DNA from: Byssochlamys sp. IMV 00236
Lineage: Eukaryota > Ascomycota > Eurotiomycetes > Eurotiales > Thermoascaceae
Assembly (NCBI GenBank): GCA_001931875.2
Contig: MSJH02000763.1
Coordinates: 1-64,000, forward strand
DNA length: 64,000 bases
Reading direction: 5' to 3'
The notes under the pieces: model-generated
The model's database searches: none
What the model was told of the DNA's origin: nothing
The model's input: only the letters and a program-made list of their open reading frames with translations
Translations under genes and position numbers: made by a program
Shown here: positions 24,596 to 35,906 of the stretch, piece by piece
How the letters are laid out: every line of letters starts with the position of its first letter
Position numbering within the stretch: the first letter of the stretch is position 1

Positions 24596-25171
24596 TGTGG
24601 TCGGATTCTGTTTGTAAATTACTGAATAAAGACTCCAGAAGATAATTCTAGTTGCAGTATTCTGTGCCTTCGTTTGCGAGTGTTAGATAATTAGGACAGA
24701 AAGAGAACGACGGTGTTTATTGATAAGGAGAGCAGAAAGGGCTCAACGGTGATGACCGGCTATTGAAGGCTTGAAGCTACCCCGCGGTGGGGGTTCTCGA
24801 ACGGCATCGATTTGGATGTTGACGCTCTCCCGTAGGTGGATAAACCAGCCCATAGTCAGCTATTATTCCATCAATCACAGTTTCTTCAAGTTCAGTGGCG
24901 GTGCTTTCGATACTAATTATATAGGCCCTACTTAGTTATGGTCAATGAGCGCTGTTCAATGTTGGGAATGTTTCCTTTTCGTTTGAAATTCTCTCTTCTC
25001 TTCTTTTGTGATGCTTTTACATCTCTACACTGAAGAGTGAGGATATTCCTGTGTATACCAATCACTGCGCATTGGCTCATTATCTATGCACGCAATAGCC
25101 CAGCTCTTACATGCGATCCACCAGCTCCAGACCCATTTCTGTCAGTTACTCTGATTCCAATGGAAGCATGT

Positions 25172-25172
<1 letters not shown>

Positions 25173-25211
<39 letters not shown>
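25173..25211. repeat. (CT)n microsatellite
   Basis: A perfect run of about 19 CT dinucleotides in the divergent promoter region. Such tracts can act as GAGA-like promoter elements in fungi, but here it may be neutral. Confidence 0.95.
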
Positions 25212-25213
<2 letters not shown>

Positions 25214-25875
25214 GAAAGAATACCTATCCTCATTGCCTCTATAAGCCTATGGTCACATACCCTCATGAATCTTTCTTTCCATATCCGGCAGTGGAACGTC
25301 AGTGCGATACAGTTGCCGTTGTCGCACAGATAGCCGCTGTCAGTGCCACGGGGAACATTTCTCATTATGACTGTGTGGAAACAGTTGCGAGTGGTCTTGA
25401 GATGATTAGGAATACGGCTTCCTTTGACCGTTCCCTATTTGCATCCCCACTGTCTCCCCGCACACATTCTCCGACGGTCTGGAGGTGGACAACCGAAGAT
25501 GGATGGTCTGAGGCTCGGAAACCAGAATCCATCTCTGGGCCACGGCTGAATTCCGGGGTTGCTCAGCCCCGACATCCCACCAGCCCTATCGTTTCTCGAT
25601 CCGACATTGGCTGACATCACGCTGTTTCCATAGCCTGGAGCAGATCCATTCGAGGAGCTTTTCGAGATTGTAGTACACGGGACCGAGAGGGAATCTCTCG
25701 CCGTTCTCTTGCCTGTTCGGTCCAGCTTGTGGCGGAAAGTGGTGGGTGGACGTGTTTGGGGAAGACATATCGGGCTTTGTTGCCTTAGACGAAATCCTCA
25801 AGGGTGTCGGAAATCGCTATCCTATAGATTGTAATGTAATGTGTTCACTCTTCGTAGGATCCCTTCGACCTTCAT

Positions 25876-25882
25876 CTATATA
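25876..25882 (+). promoter_or_regulatory. TATA-like box of myo-inositol oxygenase gene
   Basis: TATATAG flanked by CTA lies about 140 nt before the start ATG and is followed by a pyrimidine-rich stretch of the kind found at fungal transcription starts. Assignment is inferred from position. Confidence 0.4.
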
Positions 25883-26020
25883 GCTGGGCTCCTCTGTCTT
25901 TCCTCAGACGCTATCACATCGATTGACTTCGTCTCAACTACACTTATCCAGCAACAAAGAAACTAAAGTCTCTAGTTTTTTCCTTTGAGAAAATTCACAC
26001 CAGAAGACAGATCAGTCGCA

Positions 26021-27046
26021 ATGGCCCCCGCTGCTGTTGTGGAAGCTCCTGTGGCTCAGACTCCTGTTCCTTCCTTCAAGAAGGACCGTGATGGACTGGC
26101 CTTGGAGAGCCTGTCCGACGACATTGACAAGGTCAACATTCTGAAGAGTAACCTGAAGAAGGAAAATAAAGACAAGGATATTTACGAGGAGTCTGACTTC
26201 GACAAGAACAAGGACAAGACCCAGTTCCGCCAGTACGAGGACGCCTGTGACCGTGTCAAGAACTTCTACAAGGAGCAGCACACGAAGCAGACTGTCGCCT
26301 ACAACCTCAAGGCTCGCAATGACTTTCGCTCTAAGACTCGTGCGGAGATGAGCATCTGGGAAGCCATGGAGAAGCTGAACACATTGATCGACGAGTCTGA
26401 CCCCGACACCTCACTTTCTCAGATTGAGCACTTGCTCCAGTCTGCAGAGGCTATCCGCCGGGACGGCAAGCCCAGATGGATGCAGCTGACCGGTTTGATC
26501 CACGACTTGGGCAAGCTGCTCTACTTCTTCGACGCTCAGGGCCAGTGGGATGTTGTTGGCGACACTTTCCCCGTTGGCCTTGCCTTCGACAACCGAATTA
26601 TCTACGGTACCGAATCCTTCAAGGACAACCCCGACTACGGCCACGATGTCTACGGTACCAAATTTGGAATCTACAGCCCTGGCTGCGGCCTTGACAACGT
26701 GATGCTCTCATGGGGTCACGACGAGTACCTGTACCATGTCGTCAAGGACCAGTCGACGCTGCCTGAGGAGGCCCTCGCCATGATCCGCTACCACTCCTTC
26801 TACCCGTGGCACAATGCTGGAGCTTACCAAGAGCTCATGAACGACAAGGACCATCAGATGCTGAAGGCAGTCAAGGCTTTCAACCCCTATGACCTCTACA
26901 GCAAGAGTGACGATGTCCCTTCCGTGGAGGAACTCAAGGTAGGTACCCCTTTCTTCTATAAACAGCTGGAACGCTAACAAACCTCACAGCCATACTATCT
27001 TGAGCTTATCGATGAATTTTTCCCCAGCAAAGTCATCAAGTGGTAG
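26021..27046 (+). CDS. Myo-inositol oxygenase (EC 1.13.99.1)
   Basis: Two exons, join(26021..26938,26990..27046), phase 0, give 324 aa. The enzyme cleaves myo-inositol with O2 to D-glucuronate using a mixed-valent di-iron centre in an HD-domain fold. All six family metal ligands are present: H137 (IEHLLQ), H161 and D162 (LIHDLGK), H233 (WGHDEY), H258 (YHSFYPWH) and D291 (NPYDLY). GDTFPVG and the C-terminal PYYLELIDEFFP also match the family; the last 18 residues come from the second exon. The ATG at 26021 has a strong context (CGCAATGGC) and precedes a disordered Ala/Pro/Val tail; a few in-frame codons upstream lack an ATG. It shares its promoter region with the aldo/keto reductase. The protein looks fully active. 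Confidence 0.96.
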
Positions 27047-28119
27047 ATCGTTGTATGGAAAAAGCTTCCAATTATTGCCACCTATTGGTGCTACATACAC
27101 CAGATACAGTATGACGCGATGCATTTGTGCTATTTTAATGCCCTATTATCTATGAATCTCCCTTCACATTTGTTAGGCTCTCTGATGATTTATGCCACAC
27201 TATCATTCATACAATGTCTGCATGTTGTTTCCTATGTATGTAATGCCGAAACACCCAGCAGAACGGGCTAAGTAGGGTTGAGTTTGCCAGTACCAAAACT
27301 AGATTTTGAAANNNNNNNNNNNNNNNNNNNNNNNNNNNNNNNNNNNNNNNNNNNNNNAAAGATTGTGCATGTAAGAAGAAAGAAATGTTCGCGACTATAA
27401 AAAATCGAGCGAAGAGGGTATTTAGTATGTATTAGCCATGTGCCTCTAGCAACTCTGCATGTGTAGTAACCAACTATGGGCTACTCTGCATTATCCTAGT
27501 CCTAAGTCTTATATATAGCCTAGACCCTATTTGATTCTTAGCAATTTAACAGCTTCGTTGCCAATTCTATGATGAAGATTCTTTCCTCTTTATGTTCTAG
27601 GACATACAAAGAGCTCAATCACTGCCTCCTTCTCTATGCGATTCAGTATTATGCATGCGGAATATTCCCTTCGACCTATATTTTGTTCGAAGATGTCACT
27701 GTTGGTAATTCCTTGATTTAGGGTAGTAGAGGCCTGTTGCAGCTCAGCTTGCGGTATAGTAGCCAGGCGCTGACAGATTAGCTCCTTGGTCGAGTACATG
27801 GCAAACTGTGGTGATTACCATACATCAGCTAATTCGATGAAGTTATCTGTACATACAGAATTAAAGCTTTAGACGACAAGTCGCATCATGAAAGGATGAT
27901 AATGACGTCTTGTCAATGTGAACATGGATCTCTTTGTTCAGTACCTCTCTACGATCCACGAAACATGATCCACTCCAGGCAGCAGACGTGTCTACCTAGC
28001 CCATGTGACTTTGGGAAGAGTTTCCATAAACTACATATGCCGCTCCAAGTCTACTACTGGAAGACGACACACATTCTTCTTCTTCCTTCATATTCAGTTC
28101 AGTGACTACGTAAACCGAT
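27047..28119. other. Intergenic with assembly gap
   Basis: AT-rich DNA after the oxygenase, broken by the gap at 27312-27357. No gene was seen on either side of the gap. A gene hidden in the gap is unlikely unless its true size is much larger than shown. Confidence 0.45.
27312..27357. other. Assembly gap (46 N)
   Basis: A run of N in non-coding sequence 266 nt after the stop of myo-inositol oxygenase. The real size may differ. Confidence 1.
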
Positions 28120-30607
28120 ATGGAAGAGGAAAACATTCCCACCCCTCCAGAGGGTCCCAGATACACACAGGAAGAATTCCTAGCGATTGTCAATGAGCAG
28201 CTAATAAAAGCAAGTGTCCCAAACCCTCAAAAAGTGTCTCAGAACGGGCCACCTAGTTTATTGCGCTCGATTCGGTCTTCAAGACAAGCACTGACTAGAA
28301 AGAACAGGACTGCAAGTTAGATGCTTGTATAGACAAGTATTTAATGTCCGCTAAGAATGAAATGGATAAGAAAAATAAACAGGACTATTATCGGCGACCG
28401 ACACCAGGGTTCGATGAAGACTCGACCTGCCAGGATTTGAAGAAGCAACTACTGGATGATATCAAGCATCATGTCCCAGAATATTTTGCGAATGAGCAGG
28501 ATATGGCGCTGGATAATACAGGGAGCAAGTTGCGTCAACGGATAGACTCTAGATGGAGGAAGTGGACATCTTCTCCTCAAAAGCTTGAAACGGGTGAAAC
28601 GGGACTGTCTCTCAATATATATTCTGCTGCTGACCGTCTGTAGAAAACGGAGATTTCAACAAAAAGCTGGTTCAAATCCTGTCTGAGAATCGACTGCGCC
28701 AGATCTCTGTACAACGTGATACTGGAGCGTCTGAGGGGCCCTCCTCATTGCAGGATGGTGCATTTACTGAAGTTTGTCGTCAGTTGAGGAAGTTGGTTGA
28801 AGGAGAGAATTCTTCGGCTTCATTCGCCTGCGGTGGAACAATTCCGATCGGGAAGGATGACAATGAACACAATAGCAGTTGTGCGCCAGTTAACTTGTTC
28901 TGGAAGACTGGAGAAGATACACAGGCCCAGAAGTTAGTGCTGCCCCTTACTGACACTCAGGAATCAAATGCTAGTCTGCTTCAACGACTGGTAGATGATT
29001 GTTCTCCTGCCACATTCGGAAGAGGAGACCAAGATGTTCTGGACCCCAGCTATCGCATGGCAGGCAAACTCGACACAGACAAGTTCGCTTCCAATTTTCA
29101 TCCGGCGGACTTCGGTATCTTGGAAAATGTAGAACAAATTCTACTTCCAAGCATTAGGACGGATCTCGAGAACTATCTACAGTTCCGAAAGATAACCGCA
29201 CATCTGTATAAGCTGAATGTAATACGCATGATCCTTCTCTAGGTGAGAATAACAAGGTTGAATTTGTCTCTTACAGGTTTACTCTGGGCCTTCAGGCCTC
29301 TTTCGTAAACACGTCGACACTCCACGTTCGCAGAACCAGATTGGATCGTTGGTCGTCTGCCTGCCATGCGAGTTCAAGGGTGGAAGGTTGCTCGTCCGTC
29401 ACGATGGGCAGGAAGTCGACTTTGATTGGGCCAGCGCAAGCACATCAACTGTTCAATGGGCAGCATTCTACAGCGACTGCGAACATGAGATAGAAACAGT
29501 CACAGAGGGCCATCGTATCACCCTGACATATAACCTCCATGTGACAGAAGCAGTGGGCCTTTCTCTGTTGCCAAACCCGGTTATCGACCCGAAATCGCTT
29601 CCGTTGTATGAATATGTGAAGGGTATCCTTGAAAATCCTGCAGTTTTGAAAGAAGGTATCGGATCTATCCCCATTCAATGATAGTAGGCCATTTCTGATT
29701 CGTATGAGCAGGTGGCGTCCTTGGGTTCTTCTGTTCCTATGCATATCCGCACACTGCGAAGTATGCCAACGAGGCCCTCCCAAGATCCCTCAAGGGTTCA
29801 GATTTGGTCCTGTATTCAGTCTTCAAGTCTCTTGGGATTTTTGTGAAAGTCGTCCCTGTATTGGAACTCGGTGGCTTATACGTTCCAAATGATCCGCAAC
29901 TTGGGATATCAGGAAAGACAGAGAAAGGTCAAGGGTACATACGTACGTTTGAAACAAACTACGAAGCCCGAAAGAATCTCGAAAAATTCCGGAAACTTGG
30001 CTACATGGAATCATACTTGGGATACTCAGGGCCACCGCAACGGACGGGATTGGAGCTGGAATACCAAGACATTGGTGCGACTCTCTCGGACTGGGACGAC
30101 ATCGATAGACATTGGAAAACGATTCTGCTGGGTCGACAAGTGAATGGACTCTCTGAGCTAGAAGAAGTACCGGGTGATTATGATGATTATCATGACTACA
30201 ATGAAAAACCAACAGGAACTCGGGTGGGGACACGTCTGCACCCTTATTTCACAAGTGACATAGGCGGGGAAGACATGAGCGAGATAGAAGTAGGTCAGCC
30301 GTTTCCATCTTCCTGGGTACTATACTGATGCGGAAACTACAAACAGGTAGAGGGAGTGTGGCCATTCTACCATCTTCCCGGCATAATTTGGCTCACAGAA
30401 CCCAAGAGAGAGGAAATGGCTTTCACCCACCTCACATACGGAAACGAAGCATCGCTTGATACACGATATTCTTGTGCTGCCATTGTCGCCGTCATTCCGC
30501 CTTGGAACGAGAGGATGAACGAGAGGGGGAATGTCCCTGAACAGGCGTCATCCGGAGAAGCGGAGGGAAGTGGCTCTAAAAGAAGGAAGAGGGCTGCTGG
30601 GAAATAA
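28120..30607 (+). CDS. 2-oxoglutarate/Fe(II)-dependent oxygenase domain protein
   Basis: Proposed six exons, join(28120..28233,28299..28593,28644..29218,29277..29655,29712..30289,30347..30607), give 733 aa with consistent phases. The first intron (28234-28298, weak GTGTCT donor, CTGAC branch) is the least certain. The central part carries a prolyl-4-hydroxylase-type jelly-roll: H340 and D342 (RKHVDTPRS) as the HxD pair, H398 (CEHEI) as the distal iron ligand, and R408 (EGHRITLTYNL) to bind 2-oxoglutarate, with LVVCLP..FKGGRLLVRH between. The N-terminal 300 residues are poorly conserved and acidic; the C-terminus ends in a basic GSKRRKRAAGK tail that could be a nuclear signal. Large fungal proteins of this kind are common but their substrates are unknown. 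Confidence 0.8.
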
Positions 30608-31255
30608 AATGAGATAGAATCTCAGATGATGCTTTCAACACAGAGGTGAATGGAGCGGGTGGTCCATAGATCCTTGCTATCGACCGGTTCTAGTATATGC
30701 TACAATATCAGACAGTTTAGCTCGTCGTACTCAGAGTATTGAATATTACTCGGTATCCAATATGCAATGGAACTAGCTTCCCGGGTGTGTGATCTCGGAA
30801 TAATAATACTCGATCAAGGGGGTCCGGATGGGAAACACCTCCCGGAGCCAGTTTGTTGACCGCCTTTGTACCGTGGGGGCTGCTTTAAAAGGCATTCGTA
30901 GGCAGCATCTTTCTTTGTCAATTGAAGTCATCTAGATTGACTCTCTTGTTTCTGTGAAGGTTGCAGGTCTGGCTGGATCCAATTTATCTGTACGTATCTC
31001 GCAAAACGTCTCGATTGAGGAGCTCTCTTTCTTCGTGGTGGAGCTGTTTCTGCCTCCCCGCAATAAGTATCGGCGTGATGTACTTATGCAATACAGAGAT
31101 ATCGTTCTAACAGCGGAGTTTAGGTCTTTTCGATCTTCTTGAAGTCACGTTTACTTCATATCCAGCTCAATTGCACCTTTTTTTTTTATATATAATTTCG
31201 ACGTGCTCTTTCTGCTTTGCCTCACTTTCGTTATTTTGTTATACGCAAGTACACC
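30608..31255. other. Intergenic between oxygenase and Gfo/Idh/MocA genes
   Basis: 3' flank of the oxygenase gene and promoter of the dehydrogenase. T-rich just before the next TATA-like box. No gene seen. Confidence 0.45.
31187..31195 (+). promoter_or_regulatory. TATA-like box of the Gfo/Idh/MocA gene
   Basis: TATATATAA directly after a T tract, about 60 nt before the start ATG. Position is close for a core promoter, so the leader would be short. Confidence 0.35.
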
Positions 31256-32378
31256 ATGGCCCCAACCAAGCTGAGAGTGGGATGCGCCGGTCTCGGTCGC
31301 ATGGGCAAGCGCCATGCCCTGCATTTCCTAGAACGCACACCCCGGGCGGAATTGGTGGCTGCTAGTTCTCCCGATGATGAGGAGCTCAAGTGGGCAAAGG
31401 TTCATCTGGAGCCTTTCGGGGTGAAGCTATACAAGAATTACGATGACATGCTGAAGCATGAGGGCCTCGAAGCCGTGGTTGTTGCTTCTGCGACAGCTGT
31501 CCATGCTGAGCAGGCAATCAAGGCCATTGAGGCAGAGAAGCACGTTCTGTGCGAAAAGCCCCTATCAACCAATGTTGAGATTGTAAGGTTTCTTTATGCG
31601 ATCAACGGAAAGAAGCGTTGGCTGACTGATGACCAAGTCCCAAACTGTCGTGGATGCAGCTGTAAAGAAGCCACACCTGAAGGTAATGTGTGGTTTCTCT
31701 CGTCGATTCGATGCTTCCTACCGCGACGCATACCAGAAGATGCAGAGTGGTCTCATCGGACGCCCATCCGTGGTCCGCAGCCAGACCTGTGACAAGCTTG
31801 ACCCTAGTGGTTTCTTCGTTGCCTACGCGCAGTTTTCCGGTGGCATCTTCGTCGACTGCTCCATTCATGATATCGACCTGGCCCTCTGGTTCTTCGGTGA
31901 CGATGCGAAGGTCAAATCGGTGTCCGCGGTGGGTATCACGGCAGTTGAGCCCGACCTGCGCAAGTACAACGACCGTGACAACGCGGTCGGTCTGGTTGAG
32001 TTTTACGACGGACAGATTGCCTACTTCTACGCATCGCGCATGATGGCTGCGGGTCAGGAGGATTCGACCGAAATCATTGGCACCAAGGGTAAGCTGAGCG
32101 TCAACACCCAGCCTGCCTCGAACCTGGTCAACATCTACGAGCCCACCGGTATCCGTCGGGAGATCCCGCAGCACTACTATGACCGCTTTGAATGGGCATT
32201 CGTCACGGAAGCCAACGAGTTTACCGCTGCTTGCTTGGACAACAAGGAGGCTCCGTTGAAGATTGACGGTGCCGTCAAGGCCGTCCGCATCGGATGTGCT
32301 CTGCAGGAGTCGCTGATTACCGGAAAGAAGATTTTCTTCGACGAAGCCGGCAACAGAGTGGAAAAGAGCAACCTGTGA
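31256..32378 (+). CDS. Gfo/Idh/MocA oxidoreductase (inositol 2-dehydrogenase-like)
   Basis: Two exons, join(31256..31582,31638..32378), phase 0, give 355 aa. The N-terminal Rossmann domain begins VGCAGLGRMGKRHA, ending in the family's EKPLS (K101, which acts in hydride transfer and cofactor binding). The second exon gives the alpha/beta C-terminal domain, with MCGFSRRFD, DCSIHDIDLALWFFG (the HDxDL region of the active site) and a sheet ending in EIIGTKGKL. Fungal and bacterial relatives oxidise myo-inositol or other cyclic polyols with NAD+. Proximity to myo-inositol oxygenase supports an inositol role, but scyllo-inositol or sugar dehydrogenase activity is equally compatible. The ATG sits in a good context (CACCATGGC). 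No signal or membrane segment. Confidence 0.9.
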
Positions 32379-33594
32379 ACGACGAGAAAGATAAAGATGC
32401 CCCTGAAAAAGAATAATTCGGAAGCCATGGTTGACTTTTGCATTTCGCTATTCTTGCTTTCTGTCTTTCTATGGGTGGGTACATACTGCTTTCCCGCAAG
32501 TCATGGCTATAGTTATCATTTTGTCGTTATTCAGAATCGCGGGTTTCGTACATTTGGGAATAGGATATAACTATCAGAGTTTAATATCATACTTTTTATC
32601 GTTTTCATCTTTTTTTTTTCCTATGAAAGTGATAATGACAAAAGAAGATGATGATTGCGAACGATTGTCTCGGTTTGAGAGACATCTTCTAAGCTCACAA
32701 TCATCAGTTTTATACAGTACATCATATACCATTATCTTGCATATGTACTTCGCGTTCCCGTCTCCCCCACGCCACCCCCGCATCTGTATGTTCCCCAGTT
32801 ATATAATCCCTGGTTATCTGCGGAATAGACCAAAAAAGACAAATAATGGTCCTTGGTAATACTCAGCGGGAACCGATTTCCGACACACACACCCCCTTCC
32901 TCCGCTCCAGCACTCTCTCGTGCGTTATTATTATGCATAGTTAATACACAGCATATTTGTAGTGGTAATATGCACGTGCACTCCATAGTTACTTATAGGT
33001 ATTAATCATATTTTCAACATGCTGAACTAGATACTGCTTAGAATTTATTGATATCTTCCAAATTCCTATTGCGGAATTGCTTTCGAAAGATTCTTCATTT
33101 TCCTAATCTTACAGAGTTTATATGGTTCTAAACGCATTCTGTTCTCATGCATAAGCCTAGTTTCCCCAGTAAGTCAAGAGATATTCCTGTTTTATAAACC
33201 ACCATCCTTTCCATCTTCCTTGTGTTCATGGTTTACCTCTGTTCCAGCTGCTACAAGTGGTGGAAGAGGGGACGAAGACGGCAGGAAGTCCGTCGGGTCA
33301 ATACTAAATGAGCCTTGAGGACATGCTAAGAAGCGCTTCGATTCTGGTTTAGAGTAGGCTTCTTTTTGAGTTCTGTTATTTTTATCTTTATCCATAGCAT
33401 GTGGCAAAATTAGAGATCATATACTCTCTAGTAGCTAGGTACTTGTTTAATACGTAATACATAAGTTAATCGGTAAATCCCATGGCCCACGCCTCAATCT
33501 GCATCAAGCACGGACAAGAAATATTTAACGCTAGAAGCAAGTTAGACAGAGGCCCACAGCTGTCTCAAAACAAATGAGGGTATTATACTATCGC
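32379..33594. other. Intergenic, mostly AT-rich
   Basis: The two flanking genes converge here, so this is their 3' flank. One minus-strand frame, 33192-33395 (67 codons from an ATG), has unremarkable composition and might be a small gene, but I see no support for it. Confidence 0.4.
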
Positions 33595-35388
33595 TCAAGA
33601 ACGAGTGTCAGGTCTTTTCTGTAGGGAAGCTCTTCTGGCCTTGCGCTTGGCGGCCACCTCAACAGGGTCAGCAAAACCATCACCCTTCAGCCATGCTAGG
33701 CCCTTCCTGATGCCACGGCTGTCGACCGCCGCCGGCTTTCTTTCCAGCACCGAACCCAACAGTGCCCAAGCCAGGACGATCAGCCAGAGCTCGCCGCCCT
33801 TCCACCCACGCCATAATCCGCGCTTCACACCGGACTTCCATGCGGAATACAAGGCTGCACGGAAGATGTAAAGGAAGTTGCTGCGGCCATTGGCCACAAA
33901 CGCGAACGGCAGACCACCGATCGCACCGCTCAGGAAGAAGCGCTTCGTCGGGAGGAAAGAGCGCGGCAAGAAAAAGTTCAACAAACAGATACTTCCCCAT
34001 GCAGAACTAAGAGCTGCGGAGAGCACTGCTGTCATTGTGACGATCTGCTTGGAGAGTGTATTCGCCGATGAAAATGGTTGTGCCAGCAGACTCTTGTATT
34101 TGGCTGCTGACAACGCAACGACCACAGCAGTCAAGAGACGACCAAGACGAGGAACAGACAGCAATACCTGGTGAAGGAATGCCGTGCTGCAGCTGGGGGT
34201 GCTCGGGTGCATAAGGGCGCATGATAGTGACGATATCAACGGATGCGCAGGGGACGTGATAGGAGAGATTGACTCGACAGCCGACGGCAAGGTATTTAGG
34301 TCTCCCGGGTGGAGAATTGGAGAGATGAAAGGTCTGCTCAGAGTTAGCCACTCCGCACATTCTGGATCGAGGGGATGTCAACATACGGCCATCTTAATTT
34401 CGCGATTTTGCCCAATGAGTCGACCAGCTCATAATCACTCGGCCATTGATGATCTGCGAGAAGGCTGGATGGCGGCTGGTGCATATAGCCTGGGGAGAAC
34501 CTTAGGATAGCATCACCGAACCACTTTTGCCGTTAGCTATCTCGAATGTATCATGAAGACAGTCATCAACACGAACCTTTGGTATGGTCTCCCGGTCGTA
34601 TATAAAGGCATGGAAAAGCTGCGCCCCAGACAATGGCATCAAGAGCCAGCTGCCAAACCACGACGGACGGTGGGCAAAATATCCCTTATCTTCCAGAAGA
34701 TTATAAAGAAACTCCAAGCTTTTCGTAGCCGTATACAACGCGACGCTTATTCGCAACTGGCTCTCCGGATAAACGCCCAGAGCAAACCCCGCAAGACTAG
34801 CCCCGATAGCAGGCGCATATCGCGAAGTCAGAGCTTTGGAGACCCGTGGATTTCGTTCTCTGAATGGCCTAGCATCTTCGGTACGCAGGTTCGCACGTAA
34901 TCGAGTAAAGAATCGATGCAGGATACGGTGGAGAAAGAGCACAAGCGAAAGTGCCAGAGACAGTCGAAACTTCGGGGAGTGAATGAAGGCAACACGAGAC
35001 TTGCTCCTATATCACGTAGGAAATTGTTAACCATCAGCGCACAATATTTCAGAGAAATAGTTATAGCAAGCGAATCTCACTTTGTGGTTTCTCCCCGGAT
35101 CTTCTGCAGGATCAGATCCACCAGCTTCAATCCGGTGCCTGTTGCGAGGAATACCCGCACCGAAGCTCGGATGGCAGCCTCGTTGTATTTCTCCTTCGAG
35201 GAAACTATCTCCTCGAACCTCGATGGTGTCGGTAGATGGTTTCGCACCAAAGACGGAGATCGCTTGATCAGCTGTTCGTGCAGGAGCTTGTACTCCTTTG
35301 CGCTCAACGTCACACGCAGCGCATTGCGGACGATGGGGTTGACGGTAGGCCTGGAGGCGGAGGAAGCGGATTCCTCTGCAGGCGACAT
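33595..35388 (-). CDS. TMEM135-like multi-pass membrane protein
   Basis: Four exons, complement(join(33595..34333,34387..34523,34577..35006,35081..35388)), give 537 aa with all phases closing. One intron, 34524-34576, has an unusual GTTCGT donor but a good GCTAAC branch and restores the conserved reading WFGDAILRFSPGYMHQPP. Several hydrophobic helices are seen (ALALSLVLFLH, ASLAGFALG, WLIVLAWALLG). Blocks such as LYTATKSLEFLYN, GAQLFHAFI, AWGSICLLNFFLPR and FLPTKRFFLSGAIGG resemble the fungal TMEM135 N-terminal-domain family, whose animal member acts in peroxisomal and mitochondrial lipid handling. That comparison is from memory of the family and moderately sure. The start at 35388 is the first ATG; the frame upstream has only a TTG. 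Confidence 0.7.
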
Positions 35389-35906
35389 GATCCGGGATAA
35401 GGCCTTGGATGATTCAAGACATGGGGAGAGCAATGGAATGATTGTTCATTGCAGTATCCTGAAGATGTCGCCAACTGTCCGTCCTTTGTTGGCCATGACG
35501 GATGAAGAGTTGGCTGTCCTGCGCGGCACACTTAGACCTCGGCACGAGGTCCTTGGCGCCCAAGTATGTTCTTCTTAGATCTACTCAAGCAATTTTGATG
35601 AGAACATCCAAGCCTGGTCGTATAGTGTTGATTGGATATCTACCGCTCAAGGACTTCTACTATCGCCATAAAGGGGAATTTTCTATCAGTCGACCTCGAC
35701 TCCGTTGCCGTCTCGATCATTATCGCGAAACTTCAAAGCATGTGATGAAACGACGACTACAACGGCAGAGTACAATAACAAAAAAGAAAAACTGAACACT
35801 CCCCAAACCGATCATGCTCCCGGAGATGAAACCGAGAGAAAGACACTAACAATACAAAACCATCCCTGTGGTCTGCTGCGCCATAGACTCCGGATATAGC
35901 TTAAGA
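35389..35906. other. Intergenic between TMEM135-like gene and TOR
   Basis: About 520 nt serve as promoter of the TMEM135-like gene and 3' flank of the TOR gene, which is transcribed towards it. No gene or clear motif was seen. Confidence 0.45.

Larger units (their letters stand above)
24596..26020. other. Divergent promoter region, reductase / myo-inositol oxygenase
   Basis: This 1.4 kb region separates the start codons of the minus-strand reductase and the plus-strand oxygenase, so it carries both promoters. It includes a (CT)n tract at 25173-25211 and a TATA-like box at 25876-25882. Open frames across the CT tract are artefacts of the repeat. Confidence 0.6.

Noticed and set aside
25037..25614. 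Plus-strand frame with a run of Ser-Leu
   Set aside because: Made by the CT microsatellite; no other coding feature.
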